Below, one piece after another: positions 1 through 9,125 of a DNA stretch of 64,000 nucleotides. The DNA is taken from the NCBI RefSeq assembly GCF_004799685.1, contig NZ_CP031311.1:1984001-2048000 (forward strand), read 5' to 3'. The position numbers and the translations under genes were made by a program. The stretch's first letter is position 1; each line of letters starts with the position of its first letter. The notes beneath the pieces are model-generated. The model had not been told where the DNA came from and ran no database searches. It worked only from the letters and a program-made list of their open reading frames with translations. The stretch is from Halobellus limi (GTDB taxonomy: Archaea > Halobacteriota > Halobacteria > Halobacteriales > Haloferacaceae).

Positions 1-1
1 G

Positions 2-592
2 GACTACGACACGCCGATCGAACGGACGATGCGGACCCTCGACGACGCCGTGGACCGGGGGAAAGCGCGGTATCTGGGAGCGTCGTCGATGTGGGCCCAC
101 CAGTTCGCCGAGGCGCAGCACGTCGCCGAGCGGGAGGGATTGACGCCGTTCTCGACGATGCAGAACCACTACAACCTCCTCTACCGGGAGGAAGAGCGCG
201 AGATGCTGCCGCTGTGTGAGAAGCAGGGGGTCGGGGTCATCCCGTGGTCGCCGCTCGCTCGCGGGTGGCTCACCCGGCCGCACGAGGACTCGCGGTCGAC
301 GACGCGGGGCGAGACCGACGACCACGCCCACCAGCACCCGTATCTGGAGGGCGGCGGCCGCGAGGTCAACGAGCGCGTGCAGGAACTCGCCGAGGAGAAG
401 GGCGTGAAGATGGCGCAGATCGGCCTCGCGTGGCTGTTCGAGGACGATCGCGTCGACGCCCCGATCGTCGGGACCACGAGCGTCGAACACCTCGAAGACG
501 CGGTCGAGGCGCTGTCGATCGACCTCTCGGCGTCCGACATCGAGTATCTCGAAGCGCCCTACGAGCCGGTCCGCGTCTCCGGCCACGAGTAA
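2..592 (+). CDS. Aldo/keto reductase, C-terminal part (5' cut by window edge)
   Basis: The reading frame is open from base 2, so the gene starts outside the window; about 196 residues remain of a family that is usually 320-350 aa. NADPH-dependent reduction of aldehydes or ketones is the family role. The visible part has the second half of the TIM barrel: GVIPWSPLARGWL (cofactor-side loop after the Gln/Asn strand), AQIGLAWLF, and PIVGTTSVEHLEDAV, the typical NADP phosphate-binding loop. The catalytic Asp-Tyr-Lys-His residues lie in the missing part. The last 34 nt overlap tail-to-tail with the MFS gene on the other strand. Substrate cannot be judged. Confidence 0.9.
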   Translation, partial: DYDTPIERTMRTLDDAVDRGKARYLGASSMWAHQFAEAQHVAEREGLTPFSTMQNHYNLLYREEEREMLPLCEKQGVGVIPWSPLARGWLTRPHEDSRSTTRGETDDHAHQHPYLEGGGREVNERVQELAEEKGVKMAQIGLAWLFEDDRVDAPIVGTTSVEHLEDAVEALSIDLSASDIEYLEAPYEPVRVSGHE

Positions 593-1827
593 TCGGACTC
601 CGAGTCGGAGTCAGATCCCGAAATCCGCCAGACCGCTCGCGCGGCGACGGTCGCGATCGCCACCTCCGAGAGGCCGACGACGAGGAACGCGGCGAGATAG
701 CCCGCCGTCGACGTCGTCGTGCCACCCAGCAGAAAGCCCGCGAGGAACCCGAGGCTACCGAAGACGTTGAAGCCGCCGAGGGCCGCGCCGCGGGTCTCGA
801 CGGAGGCGACGTCGGTCACGAGCGCCATCGTCGCGGGCGCGACGAGCGCACCGAGGGCGCCGACGGCGACCATCGCCGCGATCGCGACCCACAGGACCGG
901 CGCGACGCCGACGGCGACGATCCCGAGCCCGTAGCAGATCGAGCCGACGATCACCGGGACGGCCCGCCCGACCCGGTCCGAGAGCACCCCCGCAGGGTAC
1001 TGCAACAGTGCGAACGGGACGAAGAAGGCGGCGAGCGCCAACCCCGCACCCGCGGCGTCCAGCCCGAACGACTCCCGAAAGTAGTAGACGCCCACGAGCG
1101 CGAAGAATCCCGCGGTCATCCGGTCGATGAACCCGAACGCGTAGGGGACGGCGAGCACCGGTCGCCGCCTGAGCCGACCGAGCACGTCGGCGACACGGAG
1201 GCGTTCGCCACTCGGGAGTTCCTCCGAAACCGTCGCGAACAGGACCGCGACCGCGACGAGCGTGGCGGCGGCCGCGTACAGGGGGTACAGGGGATCCGCG
1301 TCGGCGAGGCGGCCGCCGACGACCGAGCCGAGCGCCGCGCCGAGGCCGATCGCGATCCCCGCCGCGCCCATGTTCCGTCCGTTCCCCCCGGCGAGGTCCG
1401 CGAGCGCCGTGATGGCCAGAGAGAACGCGCCGATCGTCGCGGCGCCGCCGAGGAGACGGACGACGAGGACGCCCGCGAACGGGAGCCCGATAGTCGGCGC
1501 CGCCGCGAGGACGAGATACCCCGCCGCGCCGCCGAGCGCCCCCGCCGCGGCCAGCGGCATCCGCCGCCCGACGGCGTCGCTGGCGGCGCCCCACACGCTG
1601 GCGAAGGCGACGAAGGCGGCGAACTCGGCGACGAGGAACCACATCCCCGCGCGGATGGTCCCGCCGCCGCCGAGGGCGCCGACGATGTCCTCGACGCCGG
1701 GGTACAGAAAGACCTGCGAGACGAGGACCCCCCAGACCCCGACGGCGAGCCGAATGCGAGTCCCGCGGCGTGTCACGGGGTGCGATTCGCCCTCCGCACA
1801 AATATCCGCGTCGTTTCCGGAGCCCAT
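559..1827 (-). CDS. MFS transporter
   Basis: A 422-aa, strongly hydrophobic protein with about 12 predicted membrane spans and the major-facilitator loop 2-3 signature (SDAVGRRMPL), so a secondary carrier, probably for drug or metabolite efflux; substrate unknown. The ATG at 1827 gives 17 polar residues before a GTG at 1776 that opens directly onto the first helix (VTRRGTRIRLAVG). An AT-rich AAATATC lies about 27 nt before that GTG, the normal distance for a leaderless haloarchaeal transcript, so 1776 may be the true start. It is divergent from the Tat lipoprotein gene at 1864. Confidence 0.88.
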   Translation of the reverse strand: MGSGNDADICAEGESHPVTRRGTRIRLAVGVWGVLVSQVFLYPGVEDIVGALGGGGTIRAGMWFLVAEFAAFVAFASVWGAASDAVGRRMPLAAAGALGGAAGYLVLAAAPTIGLPFAGVLVVRLLGGAATIGAFSLAITALADLAGGNGRNMGAAGIAIGLGAALGSVVGGRLADADPLYPLYAAAATLVAVAVLFATVSEELPSGERLRVADVLGRLRRRPVLAVPYAFGFIDRMTAGFFALVGVYYFRESFGLDAAGAGLALAAFFVPFALLQYPAGVLSDRVGRAVPVIVGSICYGLGIVAVGVAPVLWVAIAAMVAVGALGALVAPATMALVTDVASVETRGAALGGFNVFGSLGFLAGFLLGGTTTSTAGYLAAFLVVGLSEVAIATVAARAVWRISGSDSDSESDYSWPETRTGS

Positions 1828-1863
1828 CCGAATTCACTTAGCCGTCCGCCGCGTACGTCGGGT

Positions 1864-3150
1864 ATGTTCGGCGGGGAAGACGAGACGAGCCGGCGGGCCG
1901 TCCTGAAGGGTGCCGTCGCCGTCGGCGGCGCGGCGGCGCTGTCGGCGTGTCTGGAGGAGACCGAGCCGGAACCGGTGCCGAGCGGTCCCGACGACCCGTC
2001 GTCGCTCCCGGCGCGTCAGCACGCCTGGAACGATCACGTTCGAACCGACGATCACGGTAACACCCTCCTTCCGCGCCACCAGTTGCTCCTGTATCTCACG
2101 CTGCCCGGCGACGGACCGCCCGACGCCGCCGCTAGACGGGACGTCGAGTCCGCGCTCCGGACGCTCGATCGGGCCTACGAGCGGAGCAGCGACGGCCTCC
2201 TGCACTCGATCGCCTACTCGCCGCGGTACTTCGGCCGCTTCGAGGCGGGTCTGCCCGACTCGGTCGACCTCCCCGAACCGCGGGCGCTCTCGCCGTTCGA
2301 GACGCCGGAGTTCGACCGACAGGACGCGCTGCTACACCTGGCGTCGGACCGCGCGGACGTCGTCCTCGCCGCCGAGGAGGCCCTCCGAGGGAACGAACCG
2401 ACGGTGAACGGGCGGGAGATGGAATCGACGCTGACCGACGTCTTCGAGGTCGCAGACCGTCGGAGCGGGTTCGTCGGTGCCGGGATGCCCGCCGAGCGGC
2501 AGGACGGGCTCGCGGGGATCCCGTCGTCGAACCCGGTCCCCGAGGAGTCGCCGCTGTTCATGGGTTTCATCGCCGGGTTTCGGGAGAATCAGGCGACCGA
2601 AGACCACGTCACGCTCTCGGAGGGCCCGTTCGCGGGCGGCACGACGAAGCACGTCTCGAACCTCCGGATGCGGCTCGAGGACTGGTACGGCGAGCAGTCC
2701 TTCGAGGAGCGCGTCGCGGAGCTGTTCTCTCCCGTCCACGCCGAGGAGGGACTGGTCGACGGCGTCGGCGAGGATCTCGGCGACGACAGCGGGATCACAC
2801 AGGAGATGATCGAGAACGTCAGATCGAACGCCCGGCAATTCGGGAGGGTCGGCCACGCACAGAAGGCCGCACGGGCGAACCGCGAGGAGGACGGCACGGT
2901 TCGAACGCTCCGGCGGCACTTCGAGTCGACGGACGACGACGAGGCGAGTCTCCACTTTCCGAGCCTCCAGCGACGGATCACGACGTTCGAGGAGGTTCGA
3001 GAGGCGATGAACGGAACCGACCTCGCGGACCTCCCGGCCATCCGACAGCGCGTGAACAACGGGATACTGGAGTACATCTTCGTGAAGCGACGCGGCAACT
3101 TCCTCGTCCCGCCGCGGTCGCTGCGGGCGCTCCCGACGCCCGAACGCTGA
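1864..3150 (+). CDS. DUF7405-like Tat lipoprotein, Dyp-peroxidase-like
   Basis: A 428-aa exported protein. The N-terminus has a twin-arginine motif (SRRAVLKG) and a lipobox ending in Cys (LSAC), so it should be anchored outside the membrane. The body resembles a haloarchaeal family (DUF7405) whose layout recalls dye-decolorising peroxidases: a ferredoxin-like LLLYLTLPGDG start, then GGTTKHVSNLRMRLEDWY and a GHAQKAAR segment with a conserved His that could be a haem ligand. The family match is from memory and the peroxidase reading is inference. It ends 2 nt from the convergent DsbA-like gene, another exported redox protein. ATG 1864 was chosen because the Tat signal begins right after it; the longer upstream frame is Arg-rich noise. 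Confidence 0.8.
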   Translation: MFGGEDETSRRAVLKGAVAVGGAAALSACLEETEPEPVPSGPDDPSSLPARQHAWNDHVRTDDHGNTLLPRHQLLLYLTLPGDGPPDAAARRDVESALRTLDRAYERSSDGLLHSIAYSPRYFGRFEAGLPDSVDLPEPRALSPFETPEFDRQDALLHLASDRADVVLAAEEALRGNEPTVNGREMESTLTDVFEVADRRSGFVGAGMPAERQDGLAGIPSSNPVPEESPLFMGFIAGFRENQATEDHVTLSEGPFAGGTTKHVSNLRMRLEDWYGEQSFEERVAELFSPVHAEEGLVDGVGEDLGDDSGITQEMIENVRSNARQFGRVGHAQKAARANREEDGTVRTLRRHFESTDDDEASLHFPSLQRRITTFEEVREAMNGTDLADLPAIRQRVNNGILEYIFVKRRGNFLVPPRSLRALPTPER

Positions 3151-3152
3151 GC

Positions 3153-3818
3153 CTACAGCTGACTGTCGATCGCGGAACGGACCGCGTCCCACCCGTAGTT
3201 GTCGAGCAGTTCCCCGTTCACGTAGACCGCCGGCGTCCCGGGAATGTCTCGTTCCGATCCGGTCTGTCGATCGGCCTCGACGACCTCGCGGTAGGGCTCC
3301 TGGTCGGCGGCCGCGGCGACGGCACAGCCGTCGACGCCGAGTTCGTCGGCGAGATCGTGGACGATCTGGTACCCGTTCGCGCTCAGGTCCCCCTGGTTCT
3401 CGTAGACGCCTTCGGTGAACGAAAAGAACGTCTCGTCGTCGGCGCGGTCCTGCACCGCGCGCGCGGCGGAGGCGGCCGCCCAGGACCACGTCTCGTCGAC
3501 GGGAATCGGGAAGTCGAAGAACCGATACCGGACGTCGCCGGCGTCGACGTAGTTCGACTTGATCTCCGGGTAGACCTCGGTCGTGAACGTCTGACAGTGC
3601 GGACACGCGAAGTCCTCGAACACCTCGACGGTCACGGGCGCGTCCTCGGGACCGAGCGTCGGACGGGGGAGCGACGAGACCGATTCCAGCGTGCCGACGT
3701 CGCAGCCGTCGGGCAGGTTGGCGCTTCCCGATCCCGAGCCGCCGAGACAACCGGCCGTCGCGCCGAGCGCTGCCGTTCCGCCGAGTCCAGCGAGGAAGGA
3801 CCGTCGTGTGGATCGCAT
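3153..3818 (-). CDS. DsbA-family thiol-disulfide oxidoreductase, Tat lipoprotein
   Basis: A 221-aa exported thioredoxin-fold protein. It has a Tat motif (TRRSFLAG), a lipobox TAGC with Cys24, and a Gly/Ser linker. The redox centre is CPHC at residues 72-75, the DsbA-type sequence, with a GTPAVYVNG cis-Pro loop near residue 195 and a helical insert between. Family role is formation or isomerisation of disulfides in exported proteins. A clear TATA box (3842-3848) sits 27 nt before the ATG, so transcription is probably leaderless. It is convergent with the DUF7405-like gene, which may be a client or partner. Confidence 0.9.
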   Translation of the reverse strand: MRSTRRSFLAGLGGTAALGATAGCLGGSGSGSANLPDGCDVGTLESVSSLPRPTLGPEDAPVTVEVFEDFACPHCQTFTTEVYPEIKSNYVDAGDVRYRFFDFPIPVDETWSWAAASAARAVQDRADDETFFSFTEGVYENQGDLSANGYQIVHDLADELGVDGCAVAAAADQEPYREVVEADRQTGSERDIPGTPAVYVNGELLDNYGWDAVRSAIDSQL

Positions 3819-3841
3819 ATCCGTGCGATGGGAGCGACGAC

Positions 3842-3848
3842 ATATATA
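3842..3848 (-). promoter_or_regulatory. TATA box of the DsbA-like gene
   Basis: ATATATA centred 27 nt upstream of the ATG at 3818, in otherwise GC-rich DNA; the usual position for a leaderless haloarchaeal transcript. Confidence 0.7.
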
Positions 3849-4051
3849 CCGTGGCGGTCTCGGACGAACCCATACCCGGCGTGCGGTCCCGGACGAACGC
3901 CCTTCAGTCGGAGCGGCGGCATCGCTCTCTGGGGGCGACGCCCCCCGCGTCGTCGCCGCGTCCGAGCGGCGAATCGCGTCTGCGTTCCTCAGACGCGTCG
4001 CGTCCGGTCGGAACCAGTCGACTTTTCACCGCCGCGGCTCCCTTCTCCGGT

Positions 4052-4252
4052 ATGGAGTTCGAAGAGGACGACAGCGTGGTACTGCACGACAAGCACAGCG
4101 AGTTCGACGGCGAGACCGGCACGATCACGCAGGTCGTCGAGACGATGTTCGGTGACGCCACCTACACCGTCAGCTTCGAGGACGGTCAGGAGGTCGGCAT
4201 CTCCGCCGATCAGCTCGACCCCGCCGACGAGGCCGACGACGACGAGGAGTAG
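4052..4252 (+). CDS. Small acidic SH3/KOW-like protein
   Basis: A 66-aa protein. Its pattern (VVLHDKHSEFDGETGTI, later YTVSFEDGQEVGI) looks like a small beta-barrel of SH3 or KOW type with the DG turns of DUF1918-like proteins, followed by an acidic tail rich in Asp and Glu. I recall similar short proteins in many haloarchaea, but their function is unknown. The ATG was chosen because the domain starts there; the longer frame upstream runs over the DsbA-like promoter. It lies 35 nt before the RNA-binding protein gene and may be co-transcribed. Confidence 0.75.
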   Translation: MEFEEDDSVVLHDKHSEFDGETGTITQVVETMFGDATYTVSFEDGQEVGISADQLDPADEADDDEE

Positions 4253-4287
4253 CGGAGTTTTTCCCCGTTCGACCCGAAGCGTCGCCA

Positions 4288-4740
4288 ATGCCCCGGATTC
4301 CGTTTCACTACGTCGATCTGCGGACCTTCTGCTACGAGACCGAAGACGAAAAGCGGGTCGAGAGCGCGCTGCGGACGTTTCTCCCCGAGGAGTTCGAGCT
4401 GACCCGAACCGAGAGCGCCGGCCACCACGGCGACCGGATCGTCGTCCTCTCCGCGCGCGTCGAGAACGCCGACGACGTCCGGCACGTCCTCGCCCGCCTG
4501 AGCGAACTCCCCGAGTTCGAGACGTTGCTCTCGGAACTCGACGAGCGCGTCACCGACAACACGGAACTGTTCCTGCGCCTCGACAAGCAAGCGGCGTTCC
4601 GCGGCGACGTCCGCCGCGGCGACGGCATCACTCTCCGCGCCAAGGTGGAAGCCTACCCCGCGACCAAGGACGCGGCCGTCGAGAACGCCCGCGAGGCGCT
4701 CGAACGGGCGGACGCGCTCGACTCCGACGCCGAATCGTAG
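4288..4740 (+). CDS. Predicted exosome-associated RNA-binding protein (COG1325)
   Basis: A 150-aa soluble protein of the archaeal COG1325 family (predicted exosome-subunit-like RNA-binding proteins). Supporting motifs are HYVDLRTFCYETEDEKRV at the start, GHHGDRIVVLSARVENADDV in the middle, and LFLRLDKQAAFRGDV, whose basic and aromatic residues fit an RNA-binding face. Length is normal for the family. The role in RNA processing is inferred from gene-neighbourhood studies of archaea rather than from this locus. Confidence 0.85.
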   Translation: MPRIPFHYVDLRTFCYETEDEKRVESALRTFLPEEFELTRTESAGHHGDRIVVLSARVENADDVRHVLARLSELPEFETLLSELDERVTDNTELFLRLDKQAAFRGDVRRGDGITLRAKVEAYPATKDAAVENAREALERADALDSDAES

Positions 4741-5078
4741 CGCAGTGACGAATAGCGGACAGGTAGCACGGTCGGGCGACGGCCGCAGGGCGCTGTGCTA
4801 CGCGACCGCGGTACGCCCCACGTCGGCGGTCAGTACACGGGATGGGTGGTCCTGCGATCGGTTATAAACATCCGGGCTCCGCCCGAGAGGCGATTGGTCG
4901 GTATGGGGTCTTCTAATGCTGTTCGTGATGTTATTGGAATCAAATTTGATAATAGGATTTCCACGAATTCTACCGCTATTTTTGGAGTATTACGGACCTT
5001 ATCCTGATTACTGCAGTATTGATAGCCCTGAATATTACACGTGAGAAGGTAAATGAGAATGTTGGGAACCCCCGGCGT
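4741..5078. other. Intergenic region with an AT-rich pocket
   Basis: This 338-base gap holds no convincing gene. A short frame at 4795-5007 has no recognisable protein pattern. Bases about 4905-5065 are unusually AT-rich for this chromosome and precede the binding-protein/transducer pair, so they probably contain its promoter, though I cannot single out one TATA box. Confidence 0.5.
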
Positions 5079-6038
5079 ATGCTGAAACGGCGCGATGTGT
5101 TACGGGCGGGCTGTACGATGGGGGCGGGTGCCATCGCCGGCTGTTCGGGATCGGGGAGCCAAAGCGGCTCTTCGGGCGGATCCTCGAACGAGATAGTCGT
5201 CGGATCGAAGACGTTCGCCGAGAACCGGATTCTCGGGTATATGGCCTACGAGGCGCTCTCGGAACTGACCGACCTGCGGGTCGTCGACGAGATCGGATAC
5301 GGTGCGACGTCGACGGCGTGGGAGGGACTGGTCGAGGGGCGGTTGGACCTCTACTGGGAGTATACCGGAACGCTGCGACTGACACATCCCCCGGCGCAGG
5401 AGTCCCTGATCGAGGATCCAGAAGAACAGGCCCGAGCGGCCAGAGAGAGCATCGAGTCCACTCACGACCTGGTCGTGCTGAGCCGTGCGCCGTTCAACAA
5501 TACCTACACCGTCGTCACGACGCCGGAGTGGATCGACGAGACGGGGATCAGCTCCCTGGGTGCGCTCGCAGACCACGTCAACGCGGGCAACACCGACCAG
5601 ACGATCGCGCTCGGACCGTCGTTCTACGACCGCGCCGACGGGTGGCCCGGACTCCTCGATCACTACGGGTTCGACCCGGCGGCCGTCGAGGAGTGGGACG
5701 AGAACGTCGAAGTGGTCTCGCTCGGTCTCACTTACGAGTTTCTCGACATCGGCCGAGCACAGCTCGGGATGGGGTTCCTCACCGACGGGCGGATCGACGT
5801 CGACGGATTGGAACCGCTAGCGGACGATGAGAGCTTCTGGCCGATCTATAGTCCGTGTCCGTGTCTCTCCGCGTCGGTCGCCGAAGCACATCCGGAGGCG
5901 CGAGACGCGCTCGACCGGATCGGTCCGAGCGTCGACGGCGCCGGAGATATACGGGAACTGAACGCGGCGGTGACGATCGATGGCCGCTCCGCGCAGAGCG
6001 TCGCGCGCGAGCACCTCGAGTCCGCGGGGGTGATCTGA
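5079..6038 (+). CDS. Betaine/choline-type substrate-binding lipoprotein (CosB/OpuAC-like)
   Basis: A 319-aa exported binding protein. It has a Tat-type start (KRRDVLRAG), a lipobox with Cys22 (AIAGC), a Gly/Ser linker, then an OpuAC-type domain: IVVGSKTFAENRILGYM, a YGATSTAWEGLVEGRLDLYWEYTG segment split across the hinge, and aromatic residues typical of quaternary-ammonium binding. No ABC permease or ATPase gene is nearby. Instead its stop codon is one base from the ATG of a methyl-accepting transducer. That is the arrangement of Halobacterium CosB/CosT and BasB/BasT, where the lipoprotein presents ligand to the receptor. ATG 5079 puts the Tat signal at the N-terminus; the upstream in-frame Met at 5019 does not. 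Confidence 0.9.
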   Translation: MLKRRDVLRAGCTMGAGAIAGCSGSGSQSGSSGGSSNEIVVGSKTFAENRILGYMAYEALSELTDLRVVDEIGYGATSTAWEGLVEGRLDLYWEYTGTLRLTHPPAQESLIEDPEEQARAARESIESTHDLVVLSRAPFNNTYTVVTTPEWIDETGISSLGALADHVNAGNTDQTIALGPSFYDRADGWPGLLDHYGFDPAAVEEWDENVEVVSLGLTYEFLDIGRAQLGMGFLTDGRIDVDGLEPLADDESFWPIYSPCPCLSASVAEAHPEARDALDRIGPSVDGAGDIRELNAAVTIDGRSAQSVAREHLESAGVI

Positions 6039-6039
6039 G

Positions 6040-8406
6040 ATGACAGGGCGGAGCGATCCGGGGCTCGTCACCCGACTGCTCCCCGAACGCGTCCGAGAGT
6101 CGTACCTGCTGAAGTTCGCGCTGGCGACGGGCGTCGTGCTCCTCGCGATCGGTCTCGTCGGGTACGGCGTCCAGGCGAAGACCTCCGAGACGCTCCGGGG
6201 AGACGTCAAGGAGTCGCTGACGCAGCAGACGGAGTCGGAGGCCGCGAGCCTCTCGGAGTTCATCGACAACCGGCGTGGCCCCGTTCGGTTCATCTCCGAC
6301 GACGACGTCTTTCGGGGAGGAACGCGCGATGAGATCCGCTCGTATCTCCTTTCGGAGCGGAACTCGAAACTCTCCGCCGACGCGCGGAACGTCCACTTCA
6401 TCGACACCCGCGAGCGACGCGTCATCACGAGTACGGACGCCGACCGTGCCGGGACAGACGTGAGCGACGCGCCGTGGTTCCGCTGGTACCAGTTCGGCGA
6501 CTTCGACGATGTCGTCGTGACCGATCCGTACGAGGGTTCCGACGGGACCGCGCGGACCGCGGTCATCAGCCCCGTCACCGGCGTTTTCAACGGTGCAGTC
6601 GTCGTGACGTACGACGTCGGCGGCGTCGAGAGCCAGTTCCAGAGTCACGTCAACGGGACGTTCACCCGCGTCGTCGACTCCGGTGGCACGGTCGTCTTCG
6701 CCGACGGCGGCGCGGAGACGCTCACGCCGTATCTCGACGACGAGAACGCGAGTTCCGCCGCCGTCACCGCCGGCAGCGAGGGTGAAAGCGGCTTCCTCGC
6801 GGATCCGGCGGTGTCCGAACAGCGAGACGGTGACTACGTGGTGGCGTTCGCACCCGTCGAGGGGACCGACTGGACGGTCGTGAAAGCCTCGCCGGCGGCA
6901 AACGCCTACGGGGTGGCACGGACCGTCGAGAACGGCGTTCTCCTACTTTTGGGGATCGCTCTCGTCGGCGTCGTCGCGCTCGGTGCGACGGTCGGACACA
7001 GCACGGCCAGATCGGTCCAACGGCTCTCCGACCGCGCGGCCGCCATCGAGTCCGGCGACTATGACGTCTCAGTCGGATCCGACCGCGAGGATGAGATCGG
7101 ACGGCTGTACGATTCGATCGCCGGAATGCGGGACGCGTTGGTCGACCGGATCCAGGAGGCCGATCAGGCGCAGGCGGAGGCGGAAGCGCTGACCGACCAG
7201 TTGGAGACGACTGCGAACGAGTACGGTGCAGTGATGTCCGAGTGCGCCGACGGGGATCTGACACGCCGACTCGATCCCGAGGTCGACAGCGACGCGATGC
7301 GTGCGGTGGCACGCTCGTTCAACGAGATGCTCGACGAGTGGGAGGAGACGGTCGTCTCCATCCAGACGTTCGCCGACTCCGTCGAGGCCACGAGCGCAGA
7401 GAGCGAGCGGAGCGTCGAGGAGATCGAGACCGCCAGCAGCGACGTGAGCGAGGCCGCACAGACGATCACCGACGCGACCCAGGAACAGCGCGAGCGGATC
7501 GCCGACGTGTCCGACGAGATGTCCGACCTCTCGGCGACCGTCGAGGAGATCACCTCGACCGCCGCGACCGTCGCTGCCACCGCGGACGAGACGGCGACCG
7601 CGGGAGAGGACGGCCGCGAGGCCGCGAGCGAGGCCGTGGCGGAACTCGAAGCGATCCGGGAACGGACCGATCGAGCGGTCGACGAGGTCGAGCGCCTGGA
7701 CGATCGGGTGACCGAGATCGGCGAGGTGGCCGAGATGATCGGCGACATCGCCGAGGAGACGAACGTGCTCGCGCTCAATGCGAACATCGAGGCCGCCCGC
7801 GCCACGGAGGGCGGGGACGGCGACGGCTTCGCCGTCGTGGCCGACGAAGTGAAGCAGCTCGCCGAGGAGACCAAGGAATCCGCCGAGGAGATCGAATCGC
7901 TCATCGGGGACGTCACCTCCCAGACCGAGGCGACGGTCGCCGAGATGCGCGAGGTCGGAGAACGCGTCGAGGACGGCACCGAGACGGTCTCAGAGGCGCT
8001 CGGCGCCCTCGACGACATCGCTGACAAGGCCGAGGACACTAACGCCGGAGTTCAGGAGATCCGCCGAGCCACGGACCAGCAGGCCGACGCCGCACAGGAG
8101 GTCTCCTCGACGACGGACCGGGTGGCCGAGATCGCAGAGGACACCACGCGCGAGACGGAGAACGTCGCCGCCGCCGCCGAGGAGCAGGCCGCACAGGTCG
8201 AGGAGATGTCCGATCGGATCGATGAACTCGCGGACCGCGTCACAGATCTCCGTGCGGAACTGGATGCCTTCGAGACCGACGAGACGCGCGTCGAGGGGTC
8301 GGGTTCCGGGTTGACATCCCGAAGCGGCGCAGAGTCTCCTGGACTCTCAGACCGGGCGGACCAGACGGCCGTAGACGGGGGGCGCGAGGGGTCGTTCGAC
8401 GGGTAA
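6040..8406 (+). CDS. Methyl-accepting chemotaxis transducer (CosT/BasT-like)
   Basis: A 788-aa membrane receptor. One TM helix lies near residues 24-45 (LKFALATGVVLLAIGLVGYG), followed by an extracellular Cache-like domain of about 250 aa, a second TM near 300-320, HAMP, and a long coiled-coil signalling domain. The highly conserved hairpin tip is present (IAEETNVLALNANIEAARA, then GFAVVADEVKQLAEE). A polar, acidic C-terminal tail ends the protein. It starts one base after the binding-protein stop, so the two are surely co-translated and functionally paired: the lipoprotein binds an osmolyte-like ligand and this receptor signals to CheA/CheW. Methylation sites are likely in the Glu-rich helices. 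Confidence 0.93.
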   Translation: MTGRSDPGLVTRLLPERVRESYLLKFALATGVVLLAIGLVGYGVQAKTSETLRGDVKESLTQQTESEAASLSEFIDNRRGPVRFISDDDVFRGGTRDEIRSYLLSERNSKLSADARNVHFIDTRERRVITSTDADRAGTDVSDAPWFRWYQFGDFDDVVVTDPYEGSDGTARTAVISPVTGVFNGAVVVTYDVGGVESQFQSHVNGTFTRVVDSGGTVVFADGGAETLTPYLDDENASSAAVTAGSEGESGFLADPAVSEQRDGDYVVAFAPVEGTDWTVVKASPAANAYGVARTVENGVLLLLGIALVGVVALGATVGHSTARSVQRLSDRAAAIESGDYDVSVGSDREDEIGRLYDSIAGMRDALVDRIQEADQAQAEAEALTDQLETTANEYGAVMSECADGDLTRRLDPEVDSDAMRAVARSFNEMLDEWEETVVSIQTFADSVEATSAESERSVEEIETASSDVSEAAQTITDATQEQRERIADVSDEMSDLSATVEEITSTAATVAATADETATAGEDGREAASEAVAELEAIRERTDRAVDEVERLDDRVTEIGEVAEMIGDIAEETNVLALNANIEAARATEGGDGDGFAVVADEVKQLAEETKESAEEIESLIGDVTSQTEATVAEMREVGERVEDGTETVSEALGALDDIADKAEDTNAGVQEIRRATDQQADAAQEVSSTTDRVAEIAEDTTRETENVAAAAEEQAAQVEEMSDRIDELADRVTDLRAELDAFETDETRVEGSGSGLTSRSGAESPGLSDRADQTAVDGGREGSFDG

Positions 8407-8505
8407 TCCCGACGGCAGACTCCGGATTCGGCGGGGGAGCCGACGGGACCCGGATGCGACAGACGCAACACCGGGTCGATGATGGGACGTCCGCTGGAAC
8501 GCATC

Positions 8506-9069
8506 TCAGTCCTCGATCCACTTGATCGAACAGCCCTGCGACGGCGTCTCCTCGACCGGGATCTCCTCGCCCGCGAGAAGCGCCTCGACGGCCTCGCGCA
8601 TCTCGTAGCGCTCCGGTTCCGCGTCGGGGTTCATCGCGTCGTCGATGCGGGAGTGGAAGGCCAGCCGGAAGGCGTCGCCGTCGCGTTCGAAGAGGAACGG
8701 ATCGGGCGTACAGACGGCGCCGTATTCGCGGGCGACGTCCTGGGACTCGTCGCGGAGATACGCCGTGTAGCGGATCTCGCCGGCCTCGACGCGCTCGCGC
8801 ATCCGCTCGAAGGAGTCGTCGGGGTACTCCTCGGCGTCGTTCGGGTTGATCCCGACGACCGCGAGGTCGTCGTAGGACTCGCTCAGGTGGTTGAGTTCGT
8901 CGACCTTCGCTTCGGCGTAGGGGCAGTGGTTACACGTGAAGACGACGAGCAGCGCCTCGTAGTCGGCGAAATCGGCGAGCGCGTACGTCTCGCCGTCCGC
9001 GGCGGGGAGCTCGAACGCCGGTGCCTCGTCGCCGCGCGTCAGTTCGGAGTCGGATTCGACCAGGACCAT
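8506..9069 (-). CDS. Thioredoxin-family (AhpC/TSA-like) protein
   Basis: A 187-aa cytosolic protein with a peroxiredoxin/thioredoxin fold: GDEAPAFELPAADGETYAL at the start, then FTCNHCPYAEAKV, a CxxC active site in the position used by the RESA/AhpC-like family, and VCTPDPFLFERDG as the cis-Pro loop. Haloarchaea and bacteria carry this family as a thioredoxin-like reductase of unknown partner. The ATG at 9069 directly precedes the domain; the frame continues upstream only as Arg-rich shadow. It is convergent with the chemoreceptor. Confidence 0.88.
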   Translation of the reverse strand: MVLVESDSELTRGDEAPAFELPAADGETYALADFADYEALLVVFTCNHCPYAEAKVDELNHLSESYDDLAVVGINPNDAEEYPDDSFERMRERVEAGEIRYTAYLRDESQDVAREYGAVCTPDPFLFERDGDAFRLAFHSRIDDAMNPDAEPERYEMREAVEALLAGEEIPVEETPSQGCSIKWIED

Positions 9070-9125
9070 ACCCGACGATTGGGGCCCGAGACAAAAGTCG
9101 TGTTCGTTCCGGGGGCTCGTAATGA

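Noticed and set aside
244-1863. Long N-terminal extension of the DUF7405-like gene
   Set aside because: The upstream part is Arg-rich noise overlapping the aldo/keto reductase and MFS genes; the Tat signal fixes the start at 1864.
4795-5007. 70-codon frame in the AT-rich pocket
   Set aside because: No domain, poor composition, no promoter at a sensible distance; more likely promoter region of the binding-protein gene.
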